Positions 8,830 to 18,710 are shown, numbered from the stretch's first letter. The stretch is DNA of 64,000 bases from Pseudomonadales bacterium (GCA_019634925.1 JAHCAL010000006.1:62001-126000), one strand, 5' to 3'. A program made the numbers and translations. Notes: generated from the sequence alone by a model not told the origin.

Positions 8830-9234
8830 TCATTCGGCGTGCAGGACGCTGTACACGCGCTTCTGGAAGTACCAGCGTCCGCCGACCTTGACGTAGTCGT
8901 CCTCGTAACGCCCGGTCACGGCGCGTTTCACGCCGTCCTTCTGGTGCAGGAACTCCTGCTGGTACCAGATCCCGTGCGCGCGGTCGCCTTCGACCACGAT
9001 CGGTCCCGCGGAGGCGAAGAAACCGACGAACGAGAATGCGCTCATGGCTTGCTGCCAGACGGGCACGAAGTTCGCCCGGCCGACCATGTCGCCGGCCCCG
9101 GGCAGGCTCCAGGTGGCATCCTCCCGCCAGTTGGCTGCCCAGGCGTCCTTGTCGAAACGCATCACCGCATCGTTGTAGGATTCCACCAGCTCGCGGATCG
9201 CGAGCCGGTCTTCGAGGGGGCCGCTGCTGATCAT
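8830..9234 (-). CDS. SnoaL/NTF2-like fold protein
   Basis: A 134-residue cone-shaped NTF2-fold protein. It has the pattern of the SnoaL_4 group: LEDRLAIRELVESYNDAVMR (helix 1), AWAANWREDATWSLPG, and a C-terminal sheet ending KVGGRWYFQKRVYSVL. Such proteins are small isomerases, hydratases or dehydratases acting on polar intermediates. The start overlaps the stop of the SDR gene upstream (ATGA), so the two are translationally coupled and probably act on the same compound. No catalytic residue can be assigned with confidence. Confidence 0.82.
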   Translation of the reverse strand: MISSGPLEDRLAIRELVESYNDAVMRFDKDAWAANWREDATWSLPGAGDMVGRANFVPVWQQAMSAFSFVGFFASAGPIVVEGDRAHGIWYQQEFLHQKDGVKRAVTGRYEDDYVKVGGRWYFQKRVYSVLHAE

Positions 9235-10070
9235 TCGAGTCCTTTCCTGCCCGCTTCGCGGAACATCGGTTGGTATTCGGAAAATGCCGGGGGATTCACG
9301 GACGAGCCGGTCGTGAGACCGGCGTCGGTGGCCAGCACGTGCCCGTTGGTGTAGCCCGCCTCGTCGCTCGCGAGCCACAGGGCGGCGTTGGCCACGTCTT
9401 CCGCGGTGCCCGCGCGGTTCGCTAGCGGCGAGTTCCGCGCCAGGATCTGCAGCGCCGTGTCGATGGCGCCGGGATCTCCGGTCATCACGTTGGCAACCAT
9501 GGCGGTGGCCATCCCGGCCGGCGCGATGGCGTTGACCCGTATGCCGTACCGGCACAGTTCCGCGGCGACGTTCTTGGTCAACCCGATGACCGCGTGCTTG
9601 GCCGTCGCGTAGGCGTGCGGTCCCTGGCCGCCCAGGATGCCGGCCGTGCTCGCCAGACTGATGATCGCCCCTGTCGCGCGCGGCTTCATGACCCGGGCCG
9701 CGTGCTTGGTGCCGTAGAAGACCCCGTTCACCAGGATGTCGAGCGTTGCATGCCATTCGGCTGCCGGCGTCGTGTCGATCGGCCCGACCGCGCCGACGAT
9801 GCCGGCATTGTTGACCATGATGTCGAGCTGGCCGAAGTGCGCAACCGCCCGATCGACCAGTGCAGCGACCTCTTCCTCGCGCGTCACATTGCAGGCCTGG
9901 AAAACGGCCGCGTCGCCAAGTGCCCGCGCCAGGGCACGCCCGGCGTCCTGCTGGATGTCGCCGAGTACGACCCGCGCGCCTTCCGAAAGGAACCGGCGCG
10001 CAATCGCACTGCCGAACCCGCTCGCGGCGCCGGTGACCACGGCGACCTTGCCATCGAGACGTTGTCCCAT
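9231..10070 (-). CDS. SDR family oxidoreductase
   Basis: A 279-residue classical short-chain dehydrogenase. The cofactor-binding motif is TGAASGFG (about residues 13-20), NNAG is at about 88-91, the catalytic serine is in ISLAST, and YATAKHAVIG carries Tyr and Lys. The sequence GDIQQD after the second strand has an acidic residue that favours NAD(H). It precedes and overlaps the NTF2-fold gene and follows a second SDR gene 19 bases upstream on the same strand, so the three form one operon. The likely reaction is oxidation of a secondary alcohol in a catabolic pathway; the substrate is unknown. Confidence 0.9.
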   Translation of the reverse strand: MGQRLDGKVAVVTGAASGFGSAIARRFLSEGARVVLGDIQQDAGRALARALGDAAVFQACNVTREEEVAALVDRAVAHFGQLDIMVNNAGIVGAVGPIDTTPAAEWHATLDILVNGVFYGTKHAARVMKPRATGAIISLASTAGILGGQGPHAYATAKHAVIGLTKNVAAELCRYGIRVNAIAPAGMATAMVANVMTGDPGAIDTALQILARNSPLANRAGTAEDVANAALWLASDEAGYTNGHVLATDAGLTTGSSVNPPAFSEYQPMFREAGRKGLE

Positions 10071-10089
10071 GTGTCCTCCGCCGCGCCCG

Positions 10090-10776
10090 TTACCAGGGGT
10101 GGATCTCGCCGTTCCACTTGTAGAAGCGGCCCGAGTCGGAGCGGGTCAGGCCGGCGATCACCCGGCGTATGCCGCTCGCGCTTTCTTCGACGGTCAGCTG
10201 GGCGTGGGGCCCGCCCATGTCGGTCCTGACCCAGCCGGGATGCATCAGGGCGACGGTGACGGGATCGTTCTTCCAGTCGATCGCGAGGATCTGCGCCACC
10301 TTGCTGAGCGCCGCCTTGGTGGTCGAATAGATCAGCATGCCGCCCATCGGCCACGTGGAGGCCGCGAGCTGGCTGGTGACGTTCATGAGCTTGCCGTCAC
10401 CGCAGGCGACCAGGTTGGATTTGAACGCACGGGCGACCAGCAGCGGTGCGATCGTGTTCACGTTGAGCGTTTCGTGCCAGGCATCGATGTCGACGTCGTC
10501 GATGCCCTGGCGCGGACCGCCGCTGACACCCGCGTTGTTGATGAGTATGTCGAGCGGCGTGTCACCGATGCGCTGCCGTGCCACGGCGATGGTCGCGAAG
10601 TCAGCCATGTCCATGCGTTCGATCGCGAGCTGCGCCTGGCCGGGCAGGGCGCGCAGTGCGGTTGCCGCGGCCGGGTCGCGTACGCAGGCGATCACCGAGT
10701 CACCTTCTGCCAGGTACTGGCGGGTCAGTTCGAGCCCGATGCCACGATTGGCGCCGGTGATCAGTACACGTTTCAA
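10090..10776 (-). CDS. SDR family oxidoreductase (short form)
   Basis: A 228-residue SDR with TGANRGIG at the N-terminus, NNAGVSGG, and YSTTKAALSK with the catalytic Tyr and Lys. The compact length and the helical ending resemble the CsgA/sniffer-type carbonyl reductases. The start codon appears to be TTG at 10774-10776, because GAGGGGAG lies eight bases upstream and no ATG or GTG fits. It leads the operon that continues with the second SDR and the NTF2-fold gene. It is divergent from the Rieske oxygenase gene, with which it may share a control region. Confidence 0.87.
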   Translation of the reverse strand: MKRVLITGANRGIGLELTRQYLAEGDSVIACVRDPAAATALRALPGQAQLAIERMDMADFATIAVARQRIGDTPLDILINNAGVSGGPRQGIDDVDIDAWHETLNVNTIAPLLVARAFKSNLVACGDGKLMNVTSQLAASTWPMGGMLIYSTTKAALSKVAQILAIDWKNDPVTVALMHPGWVRTDMGGPHAQLTVEESASGIRRVIAGLTRSDSGRFYKWNGEIHPW

Positions 10777-10874
10777 GCGCGTCTCCCCTCATTTCCCATT
10801 GCGGCCATTGGCCCGGATTGAACCCGATGCGGCGGAAACAATCAACGAAGACGGTTTTTTCGGGGGAGCCTCTT

Positions 10875-12305
10875 GTGGATGCGACGTGCCACGGGCCAGA
10901 ATCGATGCCGGGCAGCAAGAGGGTCGCGGAAATGGCACGAGAGCAGCAATCCTGGCGCCACGAACCGGCGCCGCCATGGCAACGCCCGGCGATCGGCAAG
11001 CATCCCATTCCCGGCCATCGCTACACGAGCCGCGAGTTCTTCGAGCGCGAGTTCGAGCACATGTGGACCAAGGTCTGGCTGCTGCTCGGTCGTGAGTCGG
11101 AACTGCCGAATCCCGGCGACTGGCAGATGGAGGAGGTCGGTCCCGAATCGATCCTCATGGTGCGTCAGGCCGATGGTCGCATCCGCGCCTTTTACAACGT
11201 CTGCCAGCATCGCGGCAACCGCCTGGTGGCCTCCGCGCAGGGCCACGTGCGCAGGTTCGTCTGCAAGTACCACGGTTGGGCATTCCTGCCGGACGGAGTG
11301 CTCGATTTCGCCCAGGACGCCGAGGATTTTCCGGATGGCAATCCGTGCGGCAAGGTGCGGCTGAAGGAGATCCCCTGCGAAACGTTCGCCGGATTCGTAT
11401 GGGTCAACATGGATCCGCATGCGGGTTCGCTGCGCGACTATCTCGGACCGATCTGGGACGACTGGAGCATGTATCCGGTGGCGGACATGCAGCGCTATCT
11501 CGCCTATACCGTGCGCGTACCATGCAACTGGAAGGTCATCCAGGACAACTTCAACGAGTCCTACCACCTGCGCGCCGTGCACCCGCAGGCTTCGGTCACC
11601 ATCGAGGAAGGCTATCGGGACACCCAGTTCGACATGTGTGCGGAGGGCCACAGCCGCATGATCATGCACGCCGGCTACCCCGCCCGGTCACTGTCCGGGC
11701 GCAAGCTGCGCGAGCCGCTCATGGCGCTCATGCAGGAGTGGGATCTGGATCCGGAAGCGTTCGTGGGTCGCGAACGCGAGATCCGTCCTGCGCTGCAGCA
11801 GCAGAAACGCAAGCTCGGTCCGGCGCGGGGCTATACCCATTACGACAACCTGCGCGACGAACAGCTGACCGACTTCTACCACTACACGGTGTTCCCGAAT
11901 TTCGCGGTGTCGGTGACTGCCGATGGATTCCACTTCCTGCGCACGCGTCCGCATCCGACCGATCCCGAACAATGCATTTTTGACAACTGGTTCTACGCGA
12001 CTGAACCGGCTGGCGATACGGCCCCGGTCATGACGCCTGCCGGCCCCGTGGCGCGCGGCGCCCGGGTCGAACACGTCGTCCTCGACTATGGCGACCGGAG
12101 CGTGGGCGTCGGCATGGACCAGGACCTCTCGATCGTGACCGGCCAGCAGCTCGGGTTCCGCTCGCGCGGATTCGAGGGCGTCTATCTCTCCGGCCAGGAG
12201 GCGCGCGTGCGCCGCTACCACGAAGTGATCGACGAGTACCTCGACGGCACGCGCCCCCACGGCCGGTTGAATGCGCGCACGGTGCCGATCCGATCTGCCA
12301 CGTGA
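10875..12305 (+). CDS. Rieske non-heme iron oxygenase, alpha (catalytic) subunit
   Basis: An aromatic-ring-hydroxylating-type oxygenase of about 476 residues. The Rieske [2Fe-2S] ligands are CQHRGN (Cys and His) and CKYHGW (Cys and His). The mononuclear iron site is in DNFNESYHLRAVHP, which gives two histidines, with the bridging acidic residue just before. The GTG at 10875 has GGGGGAG six bases upstream; ATGs at 10905 and 10932 are alternatives, and an in-frame ATG at 10818 is less likely. No ferredoxin or reductase gene is nearby, so electrons must come from elsewhere. The substrate could be an aromatic, steroid-like or quaternary-amine compound. Confidence 0.9.
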   Translation: MDATCHGPESMPGSKRVAEMAREQQSWRHEPAPPWQRPAIGKHPIPGHRYTSREFFEREFEHMWTKVWLLLGRESELPNPGDWQMEEVGPESILMVRQADGRIRAFYNVCQHRGNRLVASAQGHVRRFVCKYHGWAFLPDGVLDFAQDAEDFPDGNPCGKVRLKEIPCETFAGFVWVNMDPHAGSLRDYLGPIWDDWSMYPVADMQRYLAYTVRVPCNWKVIQDNFNESYHLRAVHPQASVTIEEGYRDTQFDMCAEGHSRMIMHAGYPARSLSGRKLREPLMALMQEWDLDPEAFVGREREIRPALQQQKRKLGPARGYTHYDNLRDEQLTDFYHYTVFPNFAVSVTADGFHFLRTRPHPTDPEQCIFDNWFYATEPAGDTAPVMTPAGPVARGARVEHVVLDYGDRSVGVGMDQDLSIVTGQQLGFRSRGFEGVYLSGQEARVRRYHEVIDEYLDGTRPHGRLNARTVPIRSAT

Positions 12306-12359
12306 TTCAGGAGCTTTCGTTCCGTTGACATCTGATGCGTGATGCAACAGCATCGCCGC

Positions 12360-12617
12360 ATGCGTACCACCCTCGACATCGACGAAGACGTCCTCCTTGC
12401 GGCAAAGGAGCGTGCCCGCAGGGAGGGCAAGACCGCGGGTCAGGTGCTTTCCCAACTCGCGCGTCAGGCACTCGTCCAAGGTACGATCCAGCACTTGGAC
12501 CGGCAGCCAGGGCTGGGTGAGGAGCGCGCGGTTTTCGGACTGCGTCCGATCCCCAGTCGTGGGGGGATCGTCACCAACGACGCCATCGACAGGTTACGGG
12601 AAGAAGACGTCTACTGA
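12360..12617 (+). CDS. vapB: VapB-type antitoxin (ribbon-helix-helix)
   Basis: An 85-residue protein that starts MRTTLDIDEDVLLAAKE, the typical ribbon-helix-helix DNA-binding end of VapB antitoxins. A flexible C-terminus (LRPIPSRGGIVTNDAIDRLR) would wrap the toxin. In-frame GTG 12339 and ATG 12342 would add six or seven residues, but homologous antitoxins begin at the MRTTLD position. The stop overlaps the toxin start by one base. It should repress its own promoter and neutralise VapC. Confidence 0.85.
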   Translation: MRTTLDIDEDVLLAAKERARREGKTAGQVLSQLARQALVQGTIQHLDRQPGLGEERAVFGLRPIPSRGGIVTNDAIDRLREEDVY

Positions 12618-13045
12618 TGCGCGGGCTGCTCGACGTCAACGTTCTGATCGCCCTGCTCGACAGCGATCACGTTGCGCACCGGAGCGCGTTGGATTGGTTT
12701 TCGCAGCAGGATCGCGCAGGATGGGCATCCTGTCCAATCACCCAGAACGGGTGCATCCGGATCATGTCCCACCCACGGTATGCCAATCCGGTGCCCGTGC
12801 CGTTCGTGGTCGAACGCCTCGGGGAGGCGACAGCACATCCCCTGCACGAATTCTGGCCCGACGACCTGAGCGTGCTGGACGCAACGCGTGTGGATCCTGC
12901 GCGCATTCACGGCGCCCAGCAGCTCACCGACACGTATCTGCTGGCGCTGGCGGTCGCGCATGGCGGGCGTCTGGTCACCTATGACCGGCGTGTTTCCATT
13001 GCGTCCGTGCGGCAGGCATCTGCCGAGCATTTGCTGCAGCTCTGA
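12617..13045 (+). CDS. vapC: VapC-type PIN-domain ribonuclease toxin
   Basis: A 142-residue PIN domain. The first acidic residue is in LLDVNVLIALLDSDH. The second conserved block reads CPITQNGCIRIMSHP. The C-terminal acidic residues are in LTDTYLLALAVAHGG and LVTYDRRV. This matches the actinobacterial-type VapC subfamily that cleaves tRNA or rRNA. It overlaps the antitoxin gene (TGATG), the standard arrangement. It sits between a Rieske oxygenase gene and NTF2-fold genes, unrelated to them in function. Confidence 0.87.
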   Translation: MRGLLDVNVLIALLDSDHVAHRSALDWFSQQDRAGWASCPITQNGCIRIMSHPRYANPVPVPFVVERLGEATAHPLHEFWPDDLSVLDATRVDPARIHGAQQLTDTYLLALAVAHGGRLVTYDRRVSIASVRQASAEHLLQL

Positions 13046-13084
13046 AACCCCCGGAGTGGCTGCTCTGGGCCGTTTGCCTCGCTC

Positions 13085-13501
13085 TCAGGAGAATTGTCGC
13101 GTGCCGCGCGGCACCAGCCGGTGCCGGCTGATGCGCCAGCCGTCGGGTTGCCGCACCATGTCGGTCTCGTAGGTTGCCCACAGCACGAGGATGCTGCCGG
13201 CCGGCGCTTTCAGGTAGTGGAGCGCCTGCACGTCGGTGCGGCAGTGTGCCCGGTCGCCATCGAGGGTCGCGAGCTGCGGGCCGAGCATGTGCTGCGTGGC
13301 CCCGTACTGTTCGAGCGCCTTCCGCACGTACGCAACCCACTCTTCGCGCCCCCTGAACGGCTGCGGACCGAAGCCGACCACCTCGACGTCCTCGGCGAAA
13401 CACCCTGCGTAAAGTGCGAAATCCCGCTCGTCGACCCCTGCCGCGTAGCGCAGCATCACGTCCTGGAGCGCGATCCGGTCGGCGACGTAGCGGTCAGACA
13501 C
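13085..13501 (-). CDS. SnoaL/NTF2-like fold protein
   Basis: A 138-residue protein of the SnoaL_4 type: ADRIALQDVMLRYAAGVDER (helix 1), DFALYAGCFAEDVEV, and a C-terminal sheet with PDGWRISRHRLVPR. The start is GTG. It overlaps the end of the next NTF2-fold gene upstream by eight bases, so both come from one message. A role as a small dehydratase/isomerase or as the beta subunit of a ring hydroxylase is possible; the absence of a paired alpha subunit in the operon argues for the former. Confidence 0.8.
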   Translation of the reverse strand: MSDRYVADRIALQDVMLRYAAGVDERDFALYAGCFAEDVEVVGFGPQPFRGREEWVAYVRKALEQYGATQHMLGPQLATLDGDRAHCRTDVQALHYLKAPAGSILVLWATYETDMVRQPDGWRISRHRLVPRGTRQFS

Positions 13502-14000
13502 GTGTGCCTCCCTGTGGCGCCGCGGCCTGTGCGTGTCGTGACATGTCGCCGCGTTGGTCGACGTGAATACGCCGGGTCACCATCGTCCACCCGCTGATGC
13601 CGAATTCGAACCGGTCGACGTAGCGGCCGCCGGCGATGATCCGGCTCGTGCCCGCGAGGGTCTGGTAGACGGTGAAGTAGCTCTGCACGTCCGCGGTGGT
13701 CACGGCGGTGTCGAAGTCGTAGATGAGATTACTGGTGATGTGCCGGGTGCGCGGCGAGCAGGCCAGCCGTTGGTAGGGCACCACGCGCTCCTCGCGGTCG
13801 TAGAAGAGGACCGTCCGGGAGTAGTGGTCGCGGATGGCGTTCCCACCCTGCAGCACGACGTCGCCGGGCAGGGTGACCGTGCAGGCATGCAGGAGGCGTC
13901 CGACCGTCTCCATGTCCGCGCCGTCCACGGCGTCCGCGTAGCGGAAGATGATGTCCTCGATAGTGTGGCGGGCCTGTACCACCTTGAGCGTGCGTTCCAT
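13494..14000 (-). CDS. SnoaL/NTF2-like fold protein
   Basis: A 168-residue protein with the SnoaL_4 signature: HTIEDIIFRYADAVDGADME (helix 1), then LLHACTVTLPGDVVLQGG and SGWTMVTRRIHVDQRG at the end of the sheet. I chose MERTLKV as the start because the longer frame reaches into the control region of the divergent gene. It is co-transcribed with the similar gene downstream (8-base overlap). It is divergent from a limonene-epoxide-hydrolase-like gene, which has the same fold. Function unknown. Confidence 0.8.
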   Translation of the reverse strand: MERTLKVVQARHTIEDIIFRYADAVDGADMETVGRLLHACTVTLPGDVVLQGGNAIRDHYSRTVLFYDREERVVPYQRLACSPRTRHITSNLIYDFDTAVTTADVQSYFTVYQTLAGTSRIIAGGRYVDRFEFGISGWTMVTRRIHVDQRGDMSRHAQAAAPQGGTRV

Positions 14001-14121
14001 CCGGTCACCCCCCGAATTCCGTTGCCGCGGCTCGAGTATAACCAAATCCCGAACTACCGGATGGCCTGACGGTTTTGCCATACTGGCTCGCCAGTAACCG
14101 GCAGCGCGGAGAGAACGGCGA

Positions 14122-14484
14122 ATGGACAACACCCGGATCGTGCTCGACTTCATCGACGCTTGGAACCGCATGGATTGGGCCGGCGTGCTCGGGCTGCTGG
14201 CCGAGGACGTGGTCTACCACAACATCCCGATGGAGCGCCTGGAGGGCAAGGCGGCGGCCGGCGCGTTCATCATGAGCATGCAGCCGACCGGCGTGCAGTG
14301 GGACGTGCTCAGCATCGCGGAGAACGGCAACAAGGTGCTGACCGAGCGGGTGGATGCATTCGACATGCCGAACGGGAAACGCATCGAACTGCCCGTGATG
14401 GGGACCTTCGAGATCGAGAACGGCCTGATTCGCGCCTGGCGCGACTATTTCGACCTCGGTACGTTCATGAAACAGATGGCGTAA
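14122..14484 (+). CDS. Limonene-1,2-epoxide hydrolase family protein
   Basis: A 120-residue NTF2-fold protein. The family's catalytic Asp-Arg-Asp triad is visible as RVDAF (residues about 76-80) and AWRDYFDLG (about 105-113), and FIDAWNRMDW forms helix 1. In known members this triad activates water to open an epoxide in one step. The length matches the short proteobacterial/mycobacterial forms. The neighbouring SnoaL genes and oxygenases suggest that it clears an epoxide made during terpenoid or aromatic oxidation; this substrate is an inference. Confidence 0.82.
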   Translation: MDNTRIVLDFIDAWNRMDWAGVLGLLAEDVVYHNIPMERLEGKAAAGAFIMSMQPTGVQWDVLSIAENGNKVLTERVDAFDMPNGKRIELPVMGTFEIENGLIRAWRDYFDLGTFMKQMA

Positions 14485-14523
14485 GGCAGTTCCTGCTCGG
14501 CATTGGTCCGCTGCGTTCGTGGC

Positions 14524-16488
14524 TTACTCCGACCCGCCTGCCGTGTCTTCGGGCAGCGCAAACGCAACGATGCTGTCACCCAGCCGGGTCCCGGCCCGCG
14601 AGTGTCCGCCGGCGGCGATGACCACGTATTGCCGGCCCTGCCAGACGTAGCTCATCGGCGTCGCCTGGCCACCCGCGGGCAGGCGGCCTTTCCATAATTC
14701 CGCACCGGTGGCGGCGTCGAACGCGCGCAGGTAATCGTCCATGGCCGCACCGATGAAGACCAGGCCGCCGGCGGTCGCCATGGGACCGCCGAAGTTGGGC
14801 GTGCCCCATTTCACCGGCAGCGGAACGGGCGCGAGGTCGCGCACGGTGCCGAGCACGGATTCCCAGCGGATGGTGCCCTGGTTGAGGTCGATGGCAGTCA
14901 GCATGCCCCACGGCGGCGGGTTGCACGGCAGGCCCAGCGGTGAAAGCAGCACGTCGCGCCGCATGGCCCAGGGCGTGCCGCGCTGCGGGCTGATCTCGAC
15001 ATCCGGTTCCGCCGCACGAGCGGCGGCAAACTCCTCGGCGGGAATCAGCGTGATGCTGTGCGCGGCACGGCTGGTGTTGATGAACAGCGTCCCGCTCGCC
15101 GGGTCGAACGCGGCGCCGCCCCAGTTGGCGCCGCCGCCCGTGAACGGCACCAGCAGGGTGCCCTGTTCGGAGGGCGGGGTGTAGAGCCCTTCGTTGCGCA
15201 GCGCCTCGATCTGCCGGCGGCAGGCATTGCGGTCCCATGGCGTCAAGCCCCAGGCGTCGTCGGCGGCGAGATGTTGTGGGGCGATCGGCGGCGGGGCGAC
15301 CGGATACGGCTGGGTGCGGGAGAGCAATTCCCCGGCGACGCCGCCCTGCGGTACCGGGCGTTCCTCCACCTCGAACAGCGGTGTGCCGGTCGCGCGGTCG
15401 AACACGAACACGAAACCCTGCTTGGTCACCTGCACCAGCGCGTCCACCGGCCGACCGTCGCGCTCGAGGGTCACCAGGCTAGGTTGCGCCGGCGTGTCGT
15501 AGTCCCATACGTCATGGTGCACGAGCTGGAAATACCAGGCGACGTGGCCGCTGTCCGCATGCAGGGCCACCACGGAGTTCGCGTAGCGATTGTCACCGGG
15601 ACGCTCGCCGCCATAGAAATCGGGGCTCGGCGACGAAGTCGGCAGGTAGACGAGCCGTCGCACGGGGTCCACGGACATCGGCGCCCAGACGTTGGCGTGC
15701 CCGGTACGTGTCGCGCTGCCCGAGCCCCAGTCCGCGGGAAAGTCGGCGCCGCCCCGTTCGACCGGGTCGAACGACCAGCGCGGCACCCCGGTCCGGGCAT
15801 CGAATGCGCGGACGGTGCCGCGCGGTGCGTCGGCGCGCGCGTTGTCGCCGATGGAGGAACCGACGATCACCACGTCGTCCACCACCACCGGCGGTGAGGT
15901 GATCTGGAACTCGCCGGGATAGACCAGTTCCATGCCGGGGTCGATGCGCACCGTGCCCGCTGTACCGAAATCCGGGCACGGCACGCCGCGCCGCGCATCG
16001 AGCGCGAGCAGGCGGCCGTCGGTGGTGCCCATGTACAGCCGCGTGGCACAGATGGTATCCGGCGCGCGTTCAGGATCCTGCCAGCTCGCGACGCCGCGGC
16101 AGACGAACTGGTTGGCCGGTCGGTAGTCGGTCGCGATGGCGGCGTCGAACCGCCAGCGTTCGGCGCCGGTGCCGGGGTCGAGCGCAATGACCTCGTTGAA
16201 CGGCGAGCAGAACACCAGCGCGTCGCCGAGCAGGATCGGCGTGGCCTGAAACGCGGACCGCCGCACTGCGTCGGGACGCCGGTCGAGATCGCCGGTGCGG
16301 TAGGTCCACGCAACCTTCAGGCGGGCGATGTTGTCCGCCGTGATCTGGCGTGCATCGACGAACCGACTGCCGCCTGGGTCGGCGCCGTAGTGGGTCCAGA
16401 CTCCGTCACTGGCCAGTGCCAGGGGCCCGCAGCAGAGCAGGCCGGCCAGCGCCGCGACCAGTCCCGGTGCGGCGCCGGTGCGGCTCAA
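14524..16488 (-). CDS. PQQ-dependent dehydrogenase (quinoprotein, periplasmic)
   Basis: A 654-residue eight-bladed propeller protein with a cleavable signal peptide (about residues 1-27, ending ALAS). Propeller repeats include ALDPGTGAERWRFDA, AFDARTGVPRWSFDP and AFDAATGAELWKGRLP. VWDYDTPAQPSL and LPAGGQATPMSY are typical of the membrane-glucose-dehydrogenase-like family, but the N-terminal membrane anchor of E. coli Gcd is missing, so it should be a soluble periplasmic enzyme. The start overlaps the stop of the molybdenum hydroxylase gene (four bases). It oxidises an alcohol, sugar or aldehyde; the electron acceptor is not encoded here, nor is PQQ synthesis. Confidence 0.9.
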   Translation of the reverse strand: MSRTGAAPGLVAALAGLLCCGPLALASDGVWTHYGADPGGSRFVDARQITADNIARLKVAWTYRTGDLDRRPDAVRRSAFQATPILLGDALVFCSPFNEVIALDPGTGAERWRFDAAIATDYRPANQFVCRGVASWQDPERAPDTICATRLYMGTTDGRLLALDARRGVPCPDFGTAGTVRIDPGMELVYPGEFQITSPPVVVDDVVIVGSSIGDNARADAPRGTVRAFDARTGVPRWSFDPVERGGADFPADWGSGSATRTGHANVWAPMSVDPVRRLVYLPTSSPSPDFYGGERPGDNRYANSVVALHADSGHVAWYFQLVHHDVWDYDTPAQPSLVTLERDGRPVDALVQVTKQGFVFVFDRATGTPLFEVEERPVPQGGVAGELLSRTQPYPVAPPPIAPQHLAADDAWGLTPWDRNACRRQIEALRNEGLYTPPSEQGTLLVPFTGGGANWGGAAFDPASGTLFINTSRAAHSITLIPAEEFAAARAAEPDVEISPQRGTPWAMRRDVLLSPLGLPCNPPPWGMLTAIDLNQGTIRWESVLGTVRDLAPVPLPVKWGTPNFGGPMATAGGLVFIGAAMDDYLRAFDAATGAELWKGRLPAGGQATPMSYVWQGRQYVVIAAGGHSRAGTRLGDSIVAFALPEDTAGGSE

Positions 16489-18710
16489 CTGAAGCCCTCC
16501 TCGATGATCGGCAGGCGCCGCACGCGGATGCCGCTCGCCGCGAAGATCGCATTGCCGACGGCGGGCGCCAGTGGCGGCAGTGCGGGTTCGCCGAGACCGG
16601 TGGGCGGGAAGTCACTCTCGATGAAATGCACGTCCACGCGCGGTGCGCGCGGCATCCTGAGCAGCGGATACTGGTGGAAATTGGTTTCCTGCGCGCGGCC
16701 CTGTTCGAAGGTCACGCGCTGGCCGAGCATGGTGCTCAAACCGTCGATCACCGACCCTTCCACCTGGTTCTCGGCACCGGACAGGTTGACGATCGGCCCG
16801 ACGTCCGCTGCGACAGTTACCCGATGCACGGTCAGCCGCCGCTCCGGCCCGACGCTCACCTCGGCGACTTCGGCCACGTGGCCGGCATGGCTGAAATAGA
16901 AGGCGAGGCCGAGGCCGTGGCCTTCGGGCAACGTGCGTCCCCAGCCGGCAGCCTCGGCGGCGCGGCGGATCACACCGGCCGCGCGACCCGTGTGCAGGGC
17001 CTGCGGATTCCCTTCCTCGAGCCAGCGCGGCGCGCCGAGCAGTTCCAGCAGGAATTCGAGGTGATCGCGCCCGGCCGCGACCGCGAGTTCGTGCAGGAAA
17101 CTCTGGTGCGCGAACGCGATGACATTGGATCCCGGCGCGCGCCAGGGTCCGCACGGCGTCTGCCAGGGCAGCAGCGTCTGGGTGATGCGGTAGTTTGGGA
17201 TGAACGGGCCCGGGTCGATGTCGCCGCGGATCGCGCCACCGACCACCGGGTTGGTGCCGTCGTGGGAGAAGCTGATGAAGTGGTTGCGCCAGCCGGTCAG
17301 CTTGCCGGCCTGATCGAGCACGCCCGCCAGGGAATGGAAGCCGCCGGCCCGGTAGAAGTCGTGGGCCATGTCGTCTTCGCGTGTCCAGGTCAGCTTGACC
17401 GGATAAGACACGCGGTGGGCGATCGCGGCGGCTTCGACCACCGGGTCGTTGATGAGGCGCCGGCCGAAGCCGCCGCCGGCGCGCAACTGGTGCAACTCGA
17501 CCTGTTCGGCCTCGAGACCCAGGAGTTTCGCGACCGCGGCTTCCGCGCCTTGCGGCGTCTGGGTCGGCGCCCAGAGCTCGAGTTTGCCGTCGTGCCACCA
17601 CGCGGTGGTGTTCTGCGGCTCCAGTTGCGCGTGGCTCGCGAACGCATATTGGTAGAAAGCGGTGACCTGCCGTGTCGCGTCGGCGAACGCGGTCTCGACG
17701 TCGCCCTTGTCGACCACGCTGGTGGTGCCTTCGGCCTGGGCGAGCTCGGCCGCGCGCGTGACCGCGGCACTCCAGCTGTCCTTCGCGGCGTTCGACTCGT
17801 CCCACTCGACTGTCAGTGCCTGGCGGGCCTTGAACGCACTCCAGGTATCGACCGCGACGATCGCCACGCCTTCGGAGAGCTCCGCGGGATTGCCGTTGCC
17901 TTCGACGACGAACGCGTCCAGCACGCCGGGCAGAGCCTTGACCGCGTCCAGGTTGGCGCGCACCACGGTGCCGCCCTTGGCCGGGCATTTCACGAACGTC
18001 GCGAAGCGGAGCTCCGGAAGCTGCTGGTCGATGCCGAACAGCGGCGCACCGGTCACGAGGTCGGCGTTGTCGACACCGGTGACGCGGGAGCCGAGCAGGC
18101 GGAAGTCGCCGACATCCTTCAGCTTTACGCTCGCGGGGTCGGGCACCGGCAATTCGGCGGCCGCCGCGGCCAGTTCGAAGTAGGTCAGCCGGCGGCCGGT
18201 CGGTGTGTGGATCACCGCGCTGTCACGGGTCTCGCACTCGGCGGCATCCACCTCCCAGCGGAGGGCGGCGGCCGTGACCAGCATCTCGCGGGCGACCGCG
18301 CCGGCCTGGCGCAACGGCAGCCAGTTCTGCGGAATCGACCGCGAACCGCCGGCGAACTGGCGGTCGTAACGTTCGAAGTCGATCTCGGACTGGACGACGG
18401 TCACGTCGTCCCAGGCGGCGTCGAGTTCCTCGGCGACGATCATCGGCATCGAGGTCTTCACGCCCTGGCCGATCTCGGGATTCGGCGCGTAGATAACGAT
18501 GCGGTCGTCGGTGATCTGGACGTACGCATTGGGCTCGAACGGGCGACTCGTGGGCGCTGTAGTCGGCGCCGCTTCTTCGGCCGTCTCGCGTGAACAGCCG
18601 AAGGTCACGCCTAGCATCAGCCCGCCGCCGGCGAGGCCGGTGAATTTCAGGAAGCTGCGCCGGTCGAGGCGGGTGATCCGGACGATCTGGTCGTTGCTTT
18701 CATCACGCAT
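16485..18710 (-). CDS. Molybdopterin-binding subunit of an IorB-like aldehyde/heterocycle dehydrogenase
   Basis: A 741-residue xanthine-dehydrogenase-family large subunit. A Tat signal with a lipid-type cysteine opens the protein: [14 protein letters not shown] then VTFGCS. The molybdopterin domains follow, with [28 protein letters not shown] and TMLGQ. This matches isoquinoline 1-oxidoreductase beta-like proteins, which receive electrons through a separate 2Fe-2S subunit rather than an FAD subunit. The start MRDESN overlaps the 2Fe-2S subunit gene by eight bases. It likely hydroxylates an aldehyde or N-heterocycle in the periplasm and passes electrons to a cytochrome c. The substrate is not known. 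Confidence 0.9.
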   Translation of the reverse strand: MRDESNDQIVRITRLDRRSFLKFTGLAGGGLMLGVTFGCSRETAEEAAPTTAPTSRPFEPNAYVQITDDRIVIYAPNPEIGQGVKTSMPMIVAEELDAAWDDVTVVQSEIDFERYDRQFAGGSRSIPQNWLPLRQAGAVAREMLVTAAALRWEVDAAECETRDSAVIHTPTGRRLTYFELAAAAAELPVPDPASVKLKDVGDFRLLGSRVTGVDNADLVTGAPLFGIDQQLPELRFATFVKCPAKGGTVVRANLDAVKALPGVLDAFVVEGNGNPAELSEGVAIVAVDTWSAFKARQALTVEWDESNAAKDSWSAAVTRAAELAQAEGTTSVVDKGDVETAFADATRQVTAFYQYAFASHAQLEPQNTTAWWHDGKLELWAPTQTPQGAEAAVAKLLGLEAEQVELHQLRAGGGFGRRLINDPVVEAAAIAHRVSYPVKLTWTREDDMAHDFYRAGGFHSLAGVLDQAGKLTGWRNHFISFSHDGTNPVVGGAIRGDIDPGPFIPNYRITQTLLPWQTPCGPWRAPGSNVIAFAHQSFLHELAVAAGRDHLEFLLELLGAPRWLEEGNPQALHTGRAAGVIRRAAEAAGWGRTLPEGHGLGLAFYFSHAGHVAEVAEVSVGPERRLTVHRVTVAADVGPIVNLSGAENQVEGSVIDGLSTMLGQRVTFEQGRAQETNFHQYPLLRMPRAPRVDVHFIESDFPPTGLGEPALPPLAPAVGNAIFAASGIRVRRLPIIEEGFS

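Noticed and set aside
12306..13045. Mobile element around the toxin-antitoxin pair
   Set aside because: No transposase, integrase, terminal repeats or composition shift was seen around it.
16350..18593. A 747-codon open frame on the + strand
   Set aside because: Antisense to the molybdopterin subunit gene; composition is not protein-like.
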